A stretch of DNA of 64,000 nt from CAUJGQ01 sp042408665 (lineage in GTDB: Bacteria > Chloroflexota > Dehalococcoidia > CAUJGQ01), in the NCBI GenBank assembly GCA_042408665.1, contig JBHOQW010000137.1:4797-68796 (forward strand), read 5' to 3'. The notes beneath the pieces were generated by a model. The model was not told where the DNA came from. It worked only from the letters and a program-made list of their open reading frames with translations, and did no database searches. Positions 8,787 through 19,134 of this stretch are shown here, piece after piece. Both the position numbers and the translations under genes were made by a program. Position 1 is the first letter of the stretch, and each line of letters opens with the position of its first letter.

Positions 8787-9770
8787 ATGGCAGAGGGTGT
8801 TCTGATCATCGGTGAAACCGCCGATGGCAAGCTGGCGCCGATCACGCGGGAGCTGATCGCCGTCGGCAGTCGCATTGCCGGCGAGACGGGCGGGCTCGTG
8901 AGTGTGGCGCTCTTTGGCAGCAACGCCGAGGCGCTGGCCCAGTCGGCCATCGAGGCAGGCGGCGACCTCATCTACACCTTCACCGAGAACCTGCTGGACG
9001 AGTATCTGACCGATACCTGGCTGCCGGCGGCGCAGATGGCCGTGGAGGTGGCCGACCCGGCCGTGGTGCTGCTGGGACAGAGCAACGTCGGGCGCGACCT
9101 GGCGCCGCGGCTGGCGTTCCGCCTCGGCACGGCCGTGGTGATGGACGTGACCGAGCTCAGCATTGAGGGTGGCACGGTGCACTGGACCCGCCCCTGCTAC
9201 GGCGGCAACGCCCGCGCGGTGGTGAAGGTGCTCACCAGCCCCCAGGTCGTCACGGTGCGCAGCAAGAGCTTCGACCCGCTGGAGCCGCAGCCCGGCCGCA
9301 GCGGTGACATCATCCCGATGGAATCCGGCATCGACCCGTCCCAGGTCAAGCAGCGCATCCTTGGCCGCGAGACCGCCAAGGCGGAGGGCGTGCGCCTGGA
9401 GGATGCGGCGATCGTCGTCTCTGGCGGCCGCGGGCTGGGCGGCCCGGAAGGTTTCAAGCTCCTGGAAGAGCTGGCCGCCGTGTTGGGCGCCGCCGTGGGC
9501 GCCAGCCGCGCCGCCTGCGACCTGGGCTGGTATCCGCCCTCGCAGCAGGTGGGGCTCACCGGCAAGACCGTCAGCCCGGACCTGTACATCGCGGTGGCCA
9601 TCTCCGGCGCCAGCCAGCACTGGGCGGGCATGGCCAACTCCAAGAACATCGTCGCCATTAACAAAGACCCGGAGGCGACGATGGTGAAGAACGCCCGCTG
9701 GGCGATCGTTGAGGACTACCGTAAGGTGCTGCCGCCGCTCATCGAGGAGTTGAAGAAGCTCAAAAGCTGA
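8787..9770 (+). CDS. etfA: Electron transfer flavoprotein alpha subunit
   Basis: 327 aa, start after AAGGGGAG. The C-terminal FAD domain is clear: SGGRGLGGPEGF (about 211-222), GASRAACDLGW (about 236-246), GLTGKTVSPDLYIAVAISGASQHWAGM (about 254-280) and AINKDPEA near 290. FAD sits in this subunit. It pairs with EtfB upstream. The next gene is a FAD-dependent amine-oxidase-like enzyme whose relatives (dimethylglycine/sarcosine dehydrogenases) pass electrons to ETF. That functional link is an inference, because a terminator-like hairpin separates them. Confidence 0.93.
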   Translation: MAEGVLIIGETADGKLAPITRELIAVGSRIAGETGGLVSVALFGSNAEALAQSAIEAGGDLIYTFTENLLDEYLTDTWLPAAQMAVEVADPAVVLLGQSNVGRDLAPRLAFRLGTAVVMDVTELSIEGGTVHWTRPCYGGNARAVVKVLTSPQVVTVRSKSFDPLEPQPGRSGDIIPMESGIDPSQVKQRILGRETAKAEGVRLEDAAIVVSGGRGLGGPEGFKLLEELAAVLGAAVGASRAACDLGWYPPSQQVGLTGKTVSPDLYIAVAISGASQHWAGMANSKNIVAINKDPEATMVKNARWAIVEDYRKVLPPLIEELKKLKS

Positions 9771-9793
9771 ACGGCTCCGAGAGCGGCCCTGGC

Positions 9794-9833
9794 AGAAGCG
9801 CGCCCCGCTCCACGTGGGGCGCGCGTTGCTTCT
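9794..9833 (+). terminator. Terminator-like hairpin after etfA
   Basis: GCGCGCCCC (9798-9806) pairs perfectly with GGGGCGCGC (9816-9824). Outer arms AGAAGC (9794-9799) and GCTTCT (9828-9833) can extend the structure. No U-tract follows, which is common in GC-rich genomes. It lies 24 bases after the etfA stop. Confidence 0.6.
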
Positions 9834-9918
9834 GATGGAGGGCGGCGCCACGCCGCGGACGGTGCGGCCCGTCGCCAGCCGCGGTACAGTGGGTTGGCGC
9901 GGACGACGGGAGGCAGGG

Positions 9919-11106
9919 ATGGGCGAGACGGCGGACGTGGTGGTCATCGGCGCCGGGGCGATGGGCTGCAGCATCGCCTTTCACCTGGCGCGCGCCGGCG
10001 CGGGCCGGGTCCTGGTGCTGGATAAGGGCGGCATCTGCTCCGGCATGACGCACCGCTCGGGCGCGCTCGTGCGGCTGCACTACACCAACCCACACGAGGC
10101 GCGCCTGGCGCTCAAGGCCTACGAGTACTTCCACCACTGGGGGGACATCGTCGGCGGCACGTGCGGCTTTCAGCCGACCGGCTTTCTGTTCGTCGTCGGC
10201 CCGGAGCAGGTGGATGCGCTGCGGCACAACGTCGCCATGTTGCGCGCGCTGGGCGTGCCCACCGAGGTGGTCTCCCCTGAGGAGGTCAAGGAGGCACAAC
10301 CGTTCGCGCGGGTGGACGACATCGGTGCCGCGGCCTACGAGCCCCTCTCCGGGTACGCCGACCCGGTCAAGACTACCCTGGCCTTCGCCGAGGCGGCGCG
10401 GCGCTATGGGGCGGAGTTTCGTACTGGCTGCCCGGTGACCGCCATCCGCGCCGCGCGTGGCCGTGTGCGCGGGGTGGACACCGCCGCCGGCCCAATCGAT
10501 GCCGGCGCCGTGGTGTGCGCCGCCGGGCCGTGGGCGCCGGCCCTGTTGCGCACGGCCGGTATCGAGTTCTCCATCCGGCCCGTGCTGGCGGAGGTGGTCT
10601 ACTTCCGCCGTCCACCGGAGACAGCGCTGGGGCACATGGTCTACATCGACCGCGCCGCCGGCTCTTACTTCCGCCCGGCGGACGGGCGCATGACCTTCGT
10701 GGGCGCCGGGCACGGCGAGCCGCGCCTGGGTGATCCGGACGGCGTGCTGGACCGCAACACGCCGGGGCAGGAGGAGCTGGCGCGTGCCCGCATCGCCGCC
10801 CGCATCCCGCCCTACCAGGCCGCCGTCTACGCCTACGGCCACCAGGGCGTGTACGACATGAGCGAGGATGGCAAAGCTGTCCTGGACGAGGCGCCGGGTG
10901 TGGAGGGCTTGTTCATCGCCGGTGGTTTCTCCGGCACGGGCTTCAAGAAATCGCCGGCCGTGGGGCTGGTCATGTCGGAGCTGGTTCTGGGCCGGGAGCC
11001 CAGCGTGCCCATCCACGCCTTCCGCCTCACCCGTTTCGCCGAGGGCGCGCCCATTCGGGGCGAGCACGAGTACGGCTTCGTGGAGAGCGCCCAGCTCAGC
11101 ATCTGA
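9919..11106 (+). CDS. FAD-dependent oxidoreductase, DAO/sarcosine-oxidase-like
   Basis: 395 aa from ATG 9919, which follows GGGAGGCAGGG. The frame is open upstream, but that part covers the hairpin. Residues 6-35 form the dinucleotide fold VVIGAGAMGCSIAFHLA with a trailing acid (VLDKG). The DAO superfamily features continue: HRSGALVRLHYTNPHEARLA (about 48-67), a central substrate domain, and the C-terminal FAD contact GLFIAGGFSGTGFKKSPAVG (about 332-351). Closest families are sarcosine oxidase beta and glycine/D-amino-acid oxidases. The substrate is not identifiable. It is cytosolic, with no signal peptide. Confidence 0.82.
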   Translation: MGETADVVVIGAGAMGCSIAFHLARAGAGRVLVLDKGGICSGMTHRSGALVRLHYTNPHEARLALKAYEYFHHWGDIVGGTCGFQPTGFLFVVGPEQVDALRHNVAMLRALGVPTEVVSPEEVKEAQPFARVDDIGAAAYEPLSGYADPVKTTLAFAEAARRYGAEFRTGCPVTAIRAARGRVRGVDTAAGPIDAGAVVCAAGPWAPALLRTAGIEFSIRPVLAEVVYFRRPPETALGHMVYIDRAAGSYFRPADGRMTFVGAGHGEPRLGDPDGVLDRNTPGQEELARARIAARIPPYQAAVYAYGHQGVYDMSEDGKAVLDEAPGVEGLFIAGGFSGTGFKKSPAVGLVMSELVLGREPSVPIHAFRLTRFAEGAPIRGEHEYGFVESAQLSI

Positions 11107-11236
11107 CGTCGCCTCCGCGCCGGTTGCTGTACGCTGGCGCGGCGCGGTGGTACAAGCGGGAAAGGACGCCTGATCGCCGCGGCCGCGCTGGCGCAGGCGC
11201 GGCGCGGCGGGGCGCGTCGCGCAGGAGGTGCTGGTC

Positions 11237-11692
11237 GTGCGTGTTGCCATCGCCGCCGACCACGCGGGGTTTCCCCTCAAGCAGTTGATCGCCGAGCGGA
11301 TGCGTGCCGAGGGCCACCAGGTGGTGGACCTGGGCACGTACAGCACGGACCCGGTCGACTACCCGGACTTCGCCGATAAGCTGGGCGAGGCGGTGCGCAG
11401 CGGCCAGGTGGAGCGCGGCGTGCTGATTTGCGGCAGCGGCGTGGGGGCCTGCATCGCTGTCAACAAGCTGCGCGGCGTGCGCGCCGGCCTCTGTCACGAC
11501 ACCTACTCCGCCCATCAGGGCGTGGAGCACGACGATATGAACGTGCTCTGTCTCGGCAGCCGTGTGGTCGGCCCGGAGCTGGCCGCCGAGCTGGTGCGAA
11601 CGTTTCTCGGCGCTCGCTATCTGGGCGAAGAGCGCTTTGAGCGACGGTTGGAAAAGCTGCGCCGCATCGAAGCGCGCGAGATGGGAGTATGA
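11237..11692 (+). CDS. rpiB: Ribose-5-phosphate isomerase B
   Basis: 151 aa from GTG 11237. The in-frame GTG at 11228 overlaps the AGGAGG ribosome site and is unlikely. Family features: AIAADHAGFPLK (4-15), DYPDFA (41-46), catalytic Cys65 in VLICGSGVG, CHDTYSAHQGVEHDDMNVLCLGSR (about 85-108). RpiB interconverts ribose-5-phosphate and ribulose-5-phosphate. It is the first gene of the pentose-phosphate block and lies about 200 bases before tal. Confidence 0.93.
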   Translation: MRVAIAADHAGFPLKQLIAERMRAEGHQVVDLGTYSTDPVDYPDFADKLGEAVRSGQVERGVLICGSGVGACIAVNKLRGVRAGLCHDTYSAHQGVEHDDMNVLCLGSRVVGPELAAELVRTFLGARYLGEERFERRLEKLRRIEAREMGV

Positions 11693-11896
11693 TCGTTGTG
11701 CAGGGTGTCGGTCACCGGCCGCGGCGGCGCCACCCAGCGCTGTAGCCACCCCAGCAAGCCGGGGGCGCCGACCGACCCCTGTCCGCCGTCCTCCCGGAGA
11801 GGGGCGGGTACAGGTCATCCTGTATCCCCGCGCACTCGCAGATACCATCGCCGCGCGCACTAGGTGGGACATCCCGCCTGGAAGAAGGAGTAAGTC

Positions 11897-13051
11897 ATGG
11901 CAAAACCGGCCATTGAGGTGCGACGCTTCGGCCAGTCCATCTGGCTGGACAGCATCAGTCGGGATATGCTCACCTCCGGTGAGTTCCGGCGCCTGGTGGA
12001 GCAGGAGGGCGTCTCCGGCTGCACATCCAACCCCACCATCTTTGATAAGGCCATTTCCGGCAGCACTGCTTACGACGCGCAGATCGCGGAGCTGGCGGCG
12101 CAGAACCTTGATGCCAGCGCGATCTTTGACCAGCTCGCCCGCGCCGACCTCCAAGAAGCCGCCGATATCCTGCGCCCGCTCTACGAGGACACCGGCGGCA
12201 ACGATGGCTTCGTGAGCTGGGAGGTCTCGCCCGAGCTGGCCTACGACACCGAGGCCACGATGCGCGAGGTGCGGCGGCTGTGGTCGCTGCTGGATCGTCC
12301 CAACGCGATGATCAAGATCCCCGCCACGCGCGCCGGACTGCCCGCCATCCACGAGATGCTGTACGAGGGCATCAACATCAACATCACGCTACTCTTCTCG
12401 ATCACCCGATATGAGGAGGTGATGGAGGCGTACCTCTCCGCCCTCGAGCGGCGCCTGGCCGAGGGCAAACCGGTGGACCGCATCCGCTCCGTGGCCAGCT
12501 TCTTCGTCAGCCGCGTGGATACGCTTGTGGACAAACAGCTCGACGCCATGATGGAGCGCGCCACCCCCGCCGAGCGCCAACGGCTGGCGGCCCTCCGCTC
12601 GAAGGTGGCCATCGCCAACGCCAAACTGGCCTACCAGCGCTTCAAACAAATCTTCGCCGGTCCGCGCTGGGAGGCGCTGCGGGCACGCGGCGCTGCCTTG
12701 CAGCGGCCACTCTGGGCCAGCACCAGCACCAAGGACCCGTCCCTGCCCGATACTTACTACGTCGACAACCTGATCGGCCCACACACGGTCAACACCGTGC
12801 CGCCGCACACCTTGGCCGCGTTCAACGACCACGGCCGGGTGGCGCCCACCCTGGAGGAGGGCCTCGCCGAGGCGCAGGAGATCATGGACCGGCTGGCCGA
12901 GGTGGGCATCGACATCGTGGCCGTGACGGACCAGCTCGAGCGGGAGGGCGTGCGCGCCTTCGCCGACTCGTTCGTGGCCCTGCGCAAAACCATCGACGAG
13001 AAGTGCGCGCGTTTGCGGGCCGGCACGGGGGCGGCCCCGCGCCCCTTTTGA
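11897..13051 (+). CDS. tal: Transaldolase
   Basis: 384 aa, the length of the actinobacterial/cyanobacterial transaldolase type. ATG follows GAAGAAGGAGTAAGTC, a strong ribosome site. Motifs: SIWLDSISRDML (about 14-25), SGCTSNPTIFDKAI (about 40-53) and the Schiff-base lysine in NAMIKIPAT (about 135-143). The enzyme moves a dihydroxyacetone unit between sugar phosphates. Only 7 bases separate its stop from the GTG of pgi. In some bacteria these two enzymes are fused, so this may be an unfused or split relative of the Tal-Pgi fusion. Confidence 0.93.
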   Translation: MAKPAIEVRRFGQSIWLDSISRDMLTSGEFRRLVEQEGVSGCTSNPTIFDKAISGSTAYDAQIAELAAQNLDASAIFDQLARADLQEAADILRPLYEDTGGNDGFVSWEVSPELAYDTEATMREVRRLWSLLDRPNAMIKIPATRAGLPAIHEMLYEGININITLLFSITRYEEVMEAYLSALERRLAEGKPVDRIRSVASFFVSRVDTLVDKQLDAMMERATPAERQRLAALRSKVAIANAKLAYQRFKQIFAGPRWEALRARGAALQRPLWASTSTKDPSLPDTYYVDNLIGPHTVNTVPPHTLAAFNDHGRVAPTLEEGLAEAQEIMDRLAEVGIDIVAVTDQLEREGVRAFADSFVALRKTIDEKCARLRAGTGAAPRPF

Positions 13052-13058
13052 GCGCGCG

Positions 13059-14720
13059 GTGGCCGAGGCGCTCGCCGAGCTGACGCGACGGGACGTGGTG
13101 CGCCGGATCTGGGACGGTGACGGCTCGCTGTGGAGCGATGACCCCGCCGTGCAGGCCCTGGCGCGGGAGCGGCTGGGCTGGCTGCAGACGCCGGAGCTCG
13201 CCCGCAGCCAGCTCGCTGACCTGCGTGCCTTCGCGCGCACGCTGGTGCAGGAGGGATTTACCCACGCCGTGGTGCTGGGCATGGGCGGTAGCAGCCTGGC
13301 GCCGCTGGTCCTGCGCGAGACGTTCGGCGCGGCGGCCGGTGGCCTGCGCCTGGAGGTGCTGGACTCCACCGACCCGGAGGCGGTGCTGGACCTGGAGGGG
13401 CGCATCGATCCGGCGCGCACGCTGTTTATCGTGGCCTCCAAGTCTGGTACCACCACCGAGGTGCTTGCCTTCCAGGCGTATTTCTGGCACAAGGCGCCGC
13501 ACGGGGGGCGCCAGTTCATCGCCCTCACCGACCCCGGCTCACCCCTGGAGCGGGAGGCGCTGGCGCGCGGTTTCCGGCGCGTGTTCCCGCATCAGCCGGA
13601 CGTGGGCGGTCGCTACGCCGCCCTTACCTACATCGGCCTGGTGCCGGCCGCCTGCTTGGGCGTGGACCTGGACCGGTTGCTGGCCGGCGCCGCCGACATG
13701 GCCCGCCGCTGCCGGGAGGCAGGCCCCACCAACCCGGGCCTGTGGCTGGGCGCCGTGCTGGGCGCGGCGGCGCGCCAGGGGCGGGACAAGCTCACCCTCA
13801 TCTGTTCACCGGGGATCGGCGCCTTCGGTACGTGGGTGGAGCAACTGGTGGCGGAGAGCACGGGCAAGAACGGTACCGGCATCGTGCCCGTGGAGGGCGA
13901 GCCGCTGGGGCCGCCCGATGTGTACGGTAGCGATCGCCTGTTTGTCTACCTGCGGCTGGACGGTGCGGCCGACCCAGTGCAGGATGCGGCGGTGGACCGC
14001 CTGGAGGCGGCGGGGCACCCGGTGGTGCGCCTGCACCTCCGGGACCGGCTCGATCTGGGCGCGGAGTTCTTCCGCTGGGAGTTCGCCGTGCCGGTGGCGA
14101 GCGTGCTGCTCGGTGTGGAGCCGTTTGACCAACCCAACGTGCAGGAGAGCAAGGACAACACCAATCGGCTGCTGCGCCGCTTCCTGGAGGAGGGCCGGCT
14201 GCCCGCAGACCCTCCCCTTCTGCGCGAGGCCGGCGTCGCCTTGGCCGCGCACGGGCGGGCGGCGCGCGCTATCGATGAGATCCATGCCGCCAGCCTGGCC
14301 GCCGCCCTGCGCGCCTATTTCGGGCTGGTCCGCCCCGGTGACTACGTGGCGTTGACCGCGTACATCGCGCCGACCGCCCAGCGCGCGGCGCTGTTGCAAC
14401 AGGTGCGCGTGCGCCTGCGCAACCGGCTGCGCGCGGCGACTACCCTGGGCTACGGCCCGCGCTACCTGCACAGCACGGGCCAGCTCCACAAGGGCGGACC
14501 GGACACCGGCGTCTTTGTGCAACTAGTCAGCGAGCCCCTCCGGGACGCCGACGTGCCCGGCATGGGCTACACCTTCCAAACGCTGAAAATGGCGCAGGCC
14601 CTGGGCGATCTCGAGGCTCTGGAGACGCGCGGGCGGCGGGTGATCCGTCTCGATCTGGGTGCGGACGTCGATGGCGCCCTCCAGCGGCTGGTGGAGCTCG
14701 TGGCGGAGGCGCTGGCGTAA
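13059..14720 (+). CDS. pgi: Glucose-6-phosphate isomerase (type found in Tal-Pgi fusions)
   Basis: 553 aa from GTG 13059, the only sensible start right after tal. Pgi motifs: VLGMGGSSLAPLVLRETFG (about 69-87), SKSGTTTE for sugar-phosphate binding (about 127-134), and a C-terminal region with STGQLHKGGPDTGVF (about 472-486). The arrangement matches the Pgi half of bifunctional Tal-Pgi proteins rather than the classic E. coli Pgi. It links glycolysis to the pentose-phosphate route encoded around it. The weak start and tight spacing suggest translational coupling to tal. Confidence 0.9.
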   Translation: MAEALAELTRRDVVRRIWDGDGSLWSDDPAVQALARERLGWLQTPELARSQLADLRAFARTLVQEGFTHAVVLGMGGSSLAPLVLRETFGAAAGGLRLEVLDSTDPEAVLDLEGRIDPARTLFIVASKSGTTTEVLAFQAYFWHKAPHGGRQFIALTDPGSPLEREALARGFRRVFPHQPDVGGRYAALTYIGLVPAACLGVDLDRLLAGAADMARRCREAGPTNPGLWLGAVLGAAARQGRDKLTLICSPGIGAFGTWVEQLVAESTGKNGTGIVPVEGEPLGPPDVYGSDRLFVYLRLDGAADPVQDAAVDRLEAAGHPVVRLHLRDRLDLGAEFFRWEFAVPVASVLLGVEPFDQPNVQESKDNTNRLLRRFLEEGRLPADPPLLREAGVALAAHGRAARAIDEIHAASLAAALRAYFGLVRPGDYVALTAYIAPTAQRAALLQQVRVRLRNRLRAATTLGYGPRYLHSTGQLHKGGPDTGVFVQLVSEPLRDADVPGMGYTFQTLKMAQALGDLEALETRGRRVIRLDLGADVDGALQRLVELVAEALA

Positions 14721-14764
14721 GCGAGGCCGGGCGGCGCCGCGCCCGCGGTGGAGGAGCGCGAAGT

Positions 14765-15664
14765 ATGGACATCGGCATGGTCGGGTTGGGGCGGATGGGC
14801 GCGAACATGACGCGGCGGCTGCTGCGGGGCGGTCACCGGGTGGTGGTCTACGACCGCGACCCGGCCGCCGTTCAGGCCCTGGTGGCCGAGGGGGCGACGG
14901 GCGCGGCATCGCTGGCGCAGCTCGTCGAGTCCCTGCCACCGCCGCGCGTGGTGTGGCTGATGGTACCGGCCGGCGCGCCGGTGGAGGAGGCCGTGCGCGA
15001 GCTGGGCGGGCTGCTCCAGCCCGGTGACGTGCTGGTGGACGGCGGTAACTCGCACTATCGCGATTCGATGCGGCGGGCGGAAACCCTGCGCCGCTTCGGC
15101 GTCCGCTTCCTGGACGCCGGCACCAGCGGCGGTATCTGGGGCCTCCAGGTCGGCTATTGCCTTATGGTCGGTGGTGATGCGGAGGCGTTTGCCTTGGTGG
15201 AGCCGGCCCTGCGCACGCTGGCGCCGGAGGGCGGTTACTTGCACACCGGCGCTTCCGGCTCGGGCCACTTCACCAAGATGGTGCACAACGGCATTGAGTA
15301 CGGCATGCTGCAGGCGCTGGGCGAGGGGTTTGAGCTGCTGCACGCCGCGCCCTTTGCCCTGGACCTGCCGCGCATCGCGGAGTTGTGGACGCGCGGCAGC
15401 GTGATCCGCTCCTGGCTGCTGGAACTGCTGGCCGACGCCTTGCACCAGAACCCCTCGCTGGCAGGCATCGCCGGCTACGTGGAGGATTCCGGCGAGGGGC
15501 GGTGGACGGTCCAGGAGGCGGTGGACCTGGCCGTGCCGGTGCCGGTGCTGGCGCTGTCGCTGTTTGCCCGGTTTGCCTCCCGCCAGGAGGAGTCGTTTGC
15601 CGCCAAGGTGATCGCGGCGCTACGGCAGGAGTTCGGCGGGCACGCGGTGCGGCGGCTGGAGTAA
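14765..15664 (+). CDS. gnd: 6-phosphogluconate dehydrogenase, short (GndA/YqeC) type
   Basis: 299 aa, the short decarboxylating form, often NAD-preferring. The N-terminal fold is MDIGMVGLGRMGANMTRRLL, with Asp after strand 2 (VVYDRDP). Other motifs: VDGGNSHYRDSMRR (about 95-108), DAGTSGGIWGLQVGYCLMVGG (about 119-139) and the catalytic Lys in HFTKMVHNGIEYGMLQALGEG (about 170-190). It oxidises 6-phosphogluconate to ribulose-5-phosphate and CO2. ATG follows GGAGGAGCGCGAAGT. The next gene is zwf, 32 bases on. Confidence 0.92.
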   Translation: MDIGMVGLGRMGANMTRRLLRGGHRVVVYDRDPAAVQALVAEGATGAASLAQLVESLPPPRVVWLMVPAGAPVEEAVRELGGLLQPGDVLVDGGNSHYRDSMRRAETLRRFGVRFLDAGTSGGIWGLQVGYCLMVGGDAEAFALVEPALRTLAPEGGYLHTGASGSGHFTKMVHNGIEYGMLQALGEGFELLHAAPFALDLPRIAELWTRGSVIRSWLLELLADALHQNPSLAGIAGYVEDSGEGRWTVQEAVDLAVPVPVLALSLFARFASRQEESFAAKVIAALRQEFGGHAVRRLE

Positions 15665-15696
15665 CACGGCGTGCCGCCCGGCAAGGGGAGCGGTTC

Positions 15697-17246
<1,550 letters not shown>

Positions 17247-17250
<4 letters not shown>

Positions 17251-18383
17251 CCGTCCAGCCGCTGTTTGGCTTCGCGACGCCGGCCGAGCCCGTCCCCGTG
17301 AGCGCGGTGCAGCACTACCTATCGGCGCTGTGGCGGCGTCTGTCGCGAGAGCAGCCGGCCGGCGTGCCACTGGCCCCCGCGCGGATGCTCAACCTTGTCC
17401 TGTACGGTGAGGATGAGGCGTTGCCGGAGACAGCGGAGCGGTTGGCCGGGACGGTAGCCGCCCGCCACCCCGGCCGCCTCATCGCCGTGCGGCTGGACCG
17501 CGGCCGCGCAGGCACGGAGATCGCGGCTGAGGTATCGGTGCGCTGCGTGCCCGACCCGACGGGCCAGCGCCAAGTGTGCAGCGAGTTGATCCTGCTCACC
17601 GTGCCGGCCGCGCTGCGTCGCTACGTGCCCCATGCGCTGTGCGCCCTGCTGTTATCCGACCTGCCCGTGGCCTTGTGGTGGACCGGTGCGCCTCGGGTGG
17701 ACGACCCGCTATACCGGCGCCTCACCGCCGACCTCGTCAGCCGCGTGCTGCTCGACAGTCGTGCCGACGACCAGCCGGGGGTCACACTCAGTGCGCTCGC
17801 CCGCTGGTGCGCCGAGCGGTCGCAGGCCACGCTCGGTGACCTGGCCTGGGCGCGCCTCGACCCTTGGCGACGGGCTATCACCGCTTTCTTCGACCAGCCC
17901 GGCCTCTCTCCGCCGCCCGCTCGTATCCGCCGTGTGGAGCTGATGAGCGGCGATGCGGCCTTGCCGGCCGACGCCCTTCTCCTGCTTGGCTGGCTTGCCT
18001 CACGGCTGGCGTGGCAGGTAGAGGGGGTGCGACAGGAGCCCGACGCGGTGCAGATCGACTTCCTGTGTGGTGGGCGCCGCGTTCAGGCATATGCCACACG
18101 GGTCGCTGATGCCCAGCCCTCGCCCGGGCTGGCAGCGGTGCACCTGCACGTCGCGCTTGGCGCGGAGGCGTTCTACTTTTTTGAGGCGCATCGCGGCCAT
18201 GACGCCAATGTGGTGCACACCCACGTGACGCCGCCCGGTGGCCCGCGCTCCGCTCGCTCTCCGGGTCTGCCGGAGGCCGCCGACGAGGCGCTGGTGGCGC
18301 GCCTGCTTGACGCTTCCCTGCCCGATCCGCTCTACGTGGCGGCCCTGAACCGGGCGGCCGAGATCGCGGGCGCCCTGGGATGA
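17247..18383 (+). CDS. opcA: Glucose-6-phosphate dehydrogenase assembly protein OpcA
   Basis: 378 aa from ATG 17247, which overlaps the zwf stop and follows GGTGGAGGCAGCT. A GTG four codons upstream is the alternative. The OpcA family (PF10128) is shown by the central stretch ALLLSDLPVALWWTG (about 133-147), DPLYRRLTADLVSRVLLDSR (about 151-170) and ELMSGDAALPADALLLLGWLASRL (about 230-253). OpcA oligomerises and activates Zwf in cyanobacteria and actinomycetes. It is always found beside zwf, as here. It ends in an ATGA overlap with pgl. Confidence 0.9.
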
Positions 18384-19126
18384 CGCGTAAGGTGCGGGTG
18401 CTGCCCGATGCAAACGCGGTTGCCTGGGAGGCGGCGGCACGCCTCACCGCCGCCGCGCGGCGGGCCGTGCAGGCGCGCGGCCGGTTCACGCTCGCCCTCT
18501 CCGGTGGTGCTACGCCGCTCCGATTGTTCGCGCTCCTGGGCATGGGCGAGTGGCTGGTGCGCGCCCCCTGGGAGCAGACGCACATCTTCTGGGCCGATGA
18601 GCGCTGCGTGCCGCCGGACCATCCGGACAGCAACTACGGCGCCGCGCGGGCTGCCCTGCTCCTCCGTCTGCCCACACCGGCCGAGCAGATCCACCGCTGG
18701 TACGGCGAGGCGCCGGACCCGGAGGCGGAGGCGCGCCGCTACGCGGACGTGTTGCGGCGGCACAGCGACCGTGCCGCCGATGGGATGCCGCGTCTGGACT
18801 ACATCCTGCTGGGGATGGGCACGGACGGCCACACGGCGTCCCTCTTCCCGCACACCGCGGCGCTGCGGGTGACGGACGCGCCCACGGCCGCCAACTACGT
18901 GCCGCAGCTTGCAGCCACGCGCCTTACCCTGACCTTTCCGGCCCTCAACGCGGCCCGTGCGGTGCTGTTCCTGGTGACCGGCGCGGAGAAGGCGCATACC
19001 CTGGCGCGGGTGCTGGAGGGCCCCGCGCAACCCGATGAGCTGCCGGCCCAAGGCGTGCAACCACGCGACGGCGCGCTCACCTGGCTGGTGGACGCGGCGG
19101 CCGCCGCCCAACTGCGGGAGCGGTGA
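18380..19126 (+). CDS. pgl: 6-phosphogluconolactonase (DevB type)
   Basis: 248 aa; ATG 18380 overlaps the opcA stop. Motifs: LALSGGATPLRLFALL (about 36-51), HIFWADERCVPPDHPDSNY (about 71-89) and DYILLGMGTDGHTASLFPHT (about 138-157), all typical of the SOL/DevB lactonase. It hydrolyses 6-phosphogluconolactone made by Zwf and completes the oxidative branch. It is the last gene of the unit: its stop lies 9 bases before the end of the convergent M20 gene. Confidence 0.92.
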   Translation: MTRKVRVLPDANAVAWEAAARLTAAARRAVQARGRFTLALSGGATPLRLFALLGMGEWLVRAPWEQTHIFWADERCVPPDHPDSNYGAARAALLLRLPTPAEQIHRWYGEAPDPEAEARRYADVLRRHSDRAADGMPRLDYILLGMGTDGHTASLFPHTAALRVTDAPTAANYVPQLAATRLTLTFPALNAARAVLFLVTGAEKAHTLARVLEGPAQPDELPAQGVQPRDGALTWLVDAAAAAQLRER

Positions 19127-19134
19127 ACCGGCGC

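Noticed and set aside
13040..13065. Frameshifted Tal-Pgi fusion
   Set aside because: Both proteins are complete with their own ends; only the tight spacing recalls the fusion.
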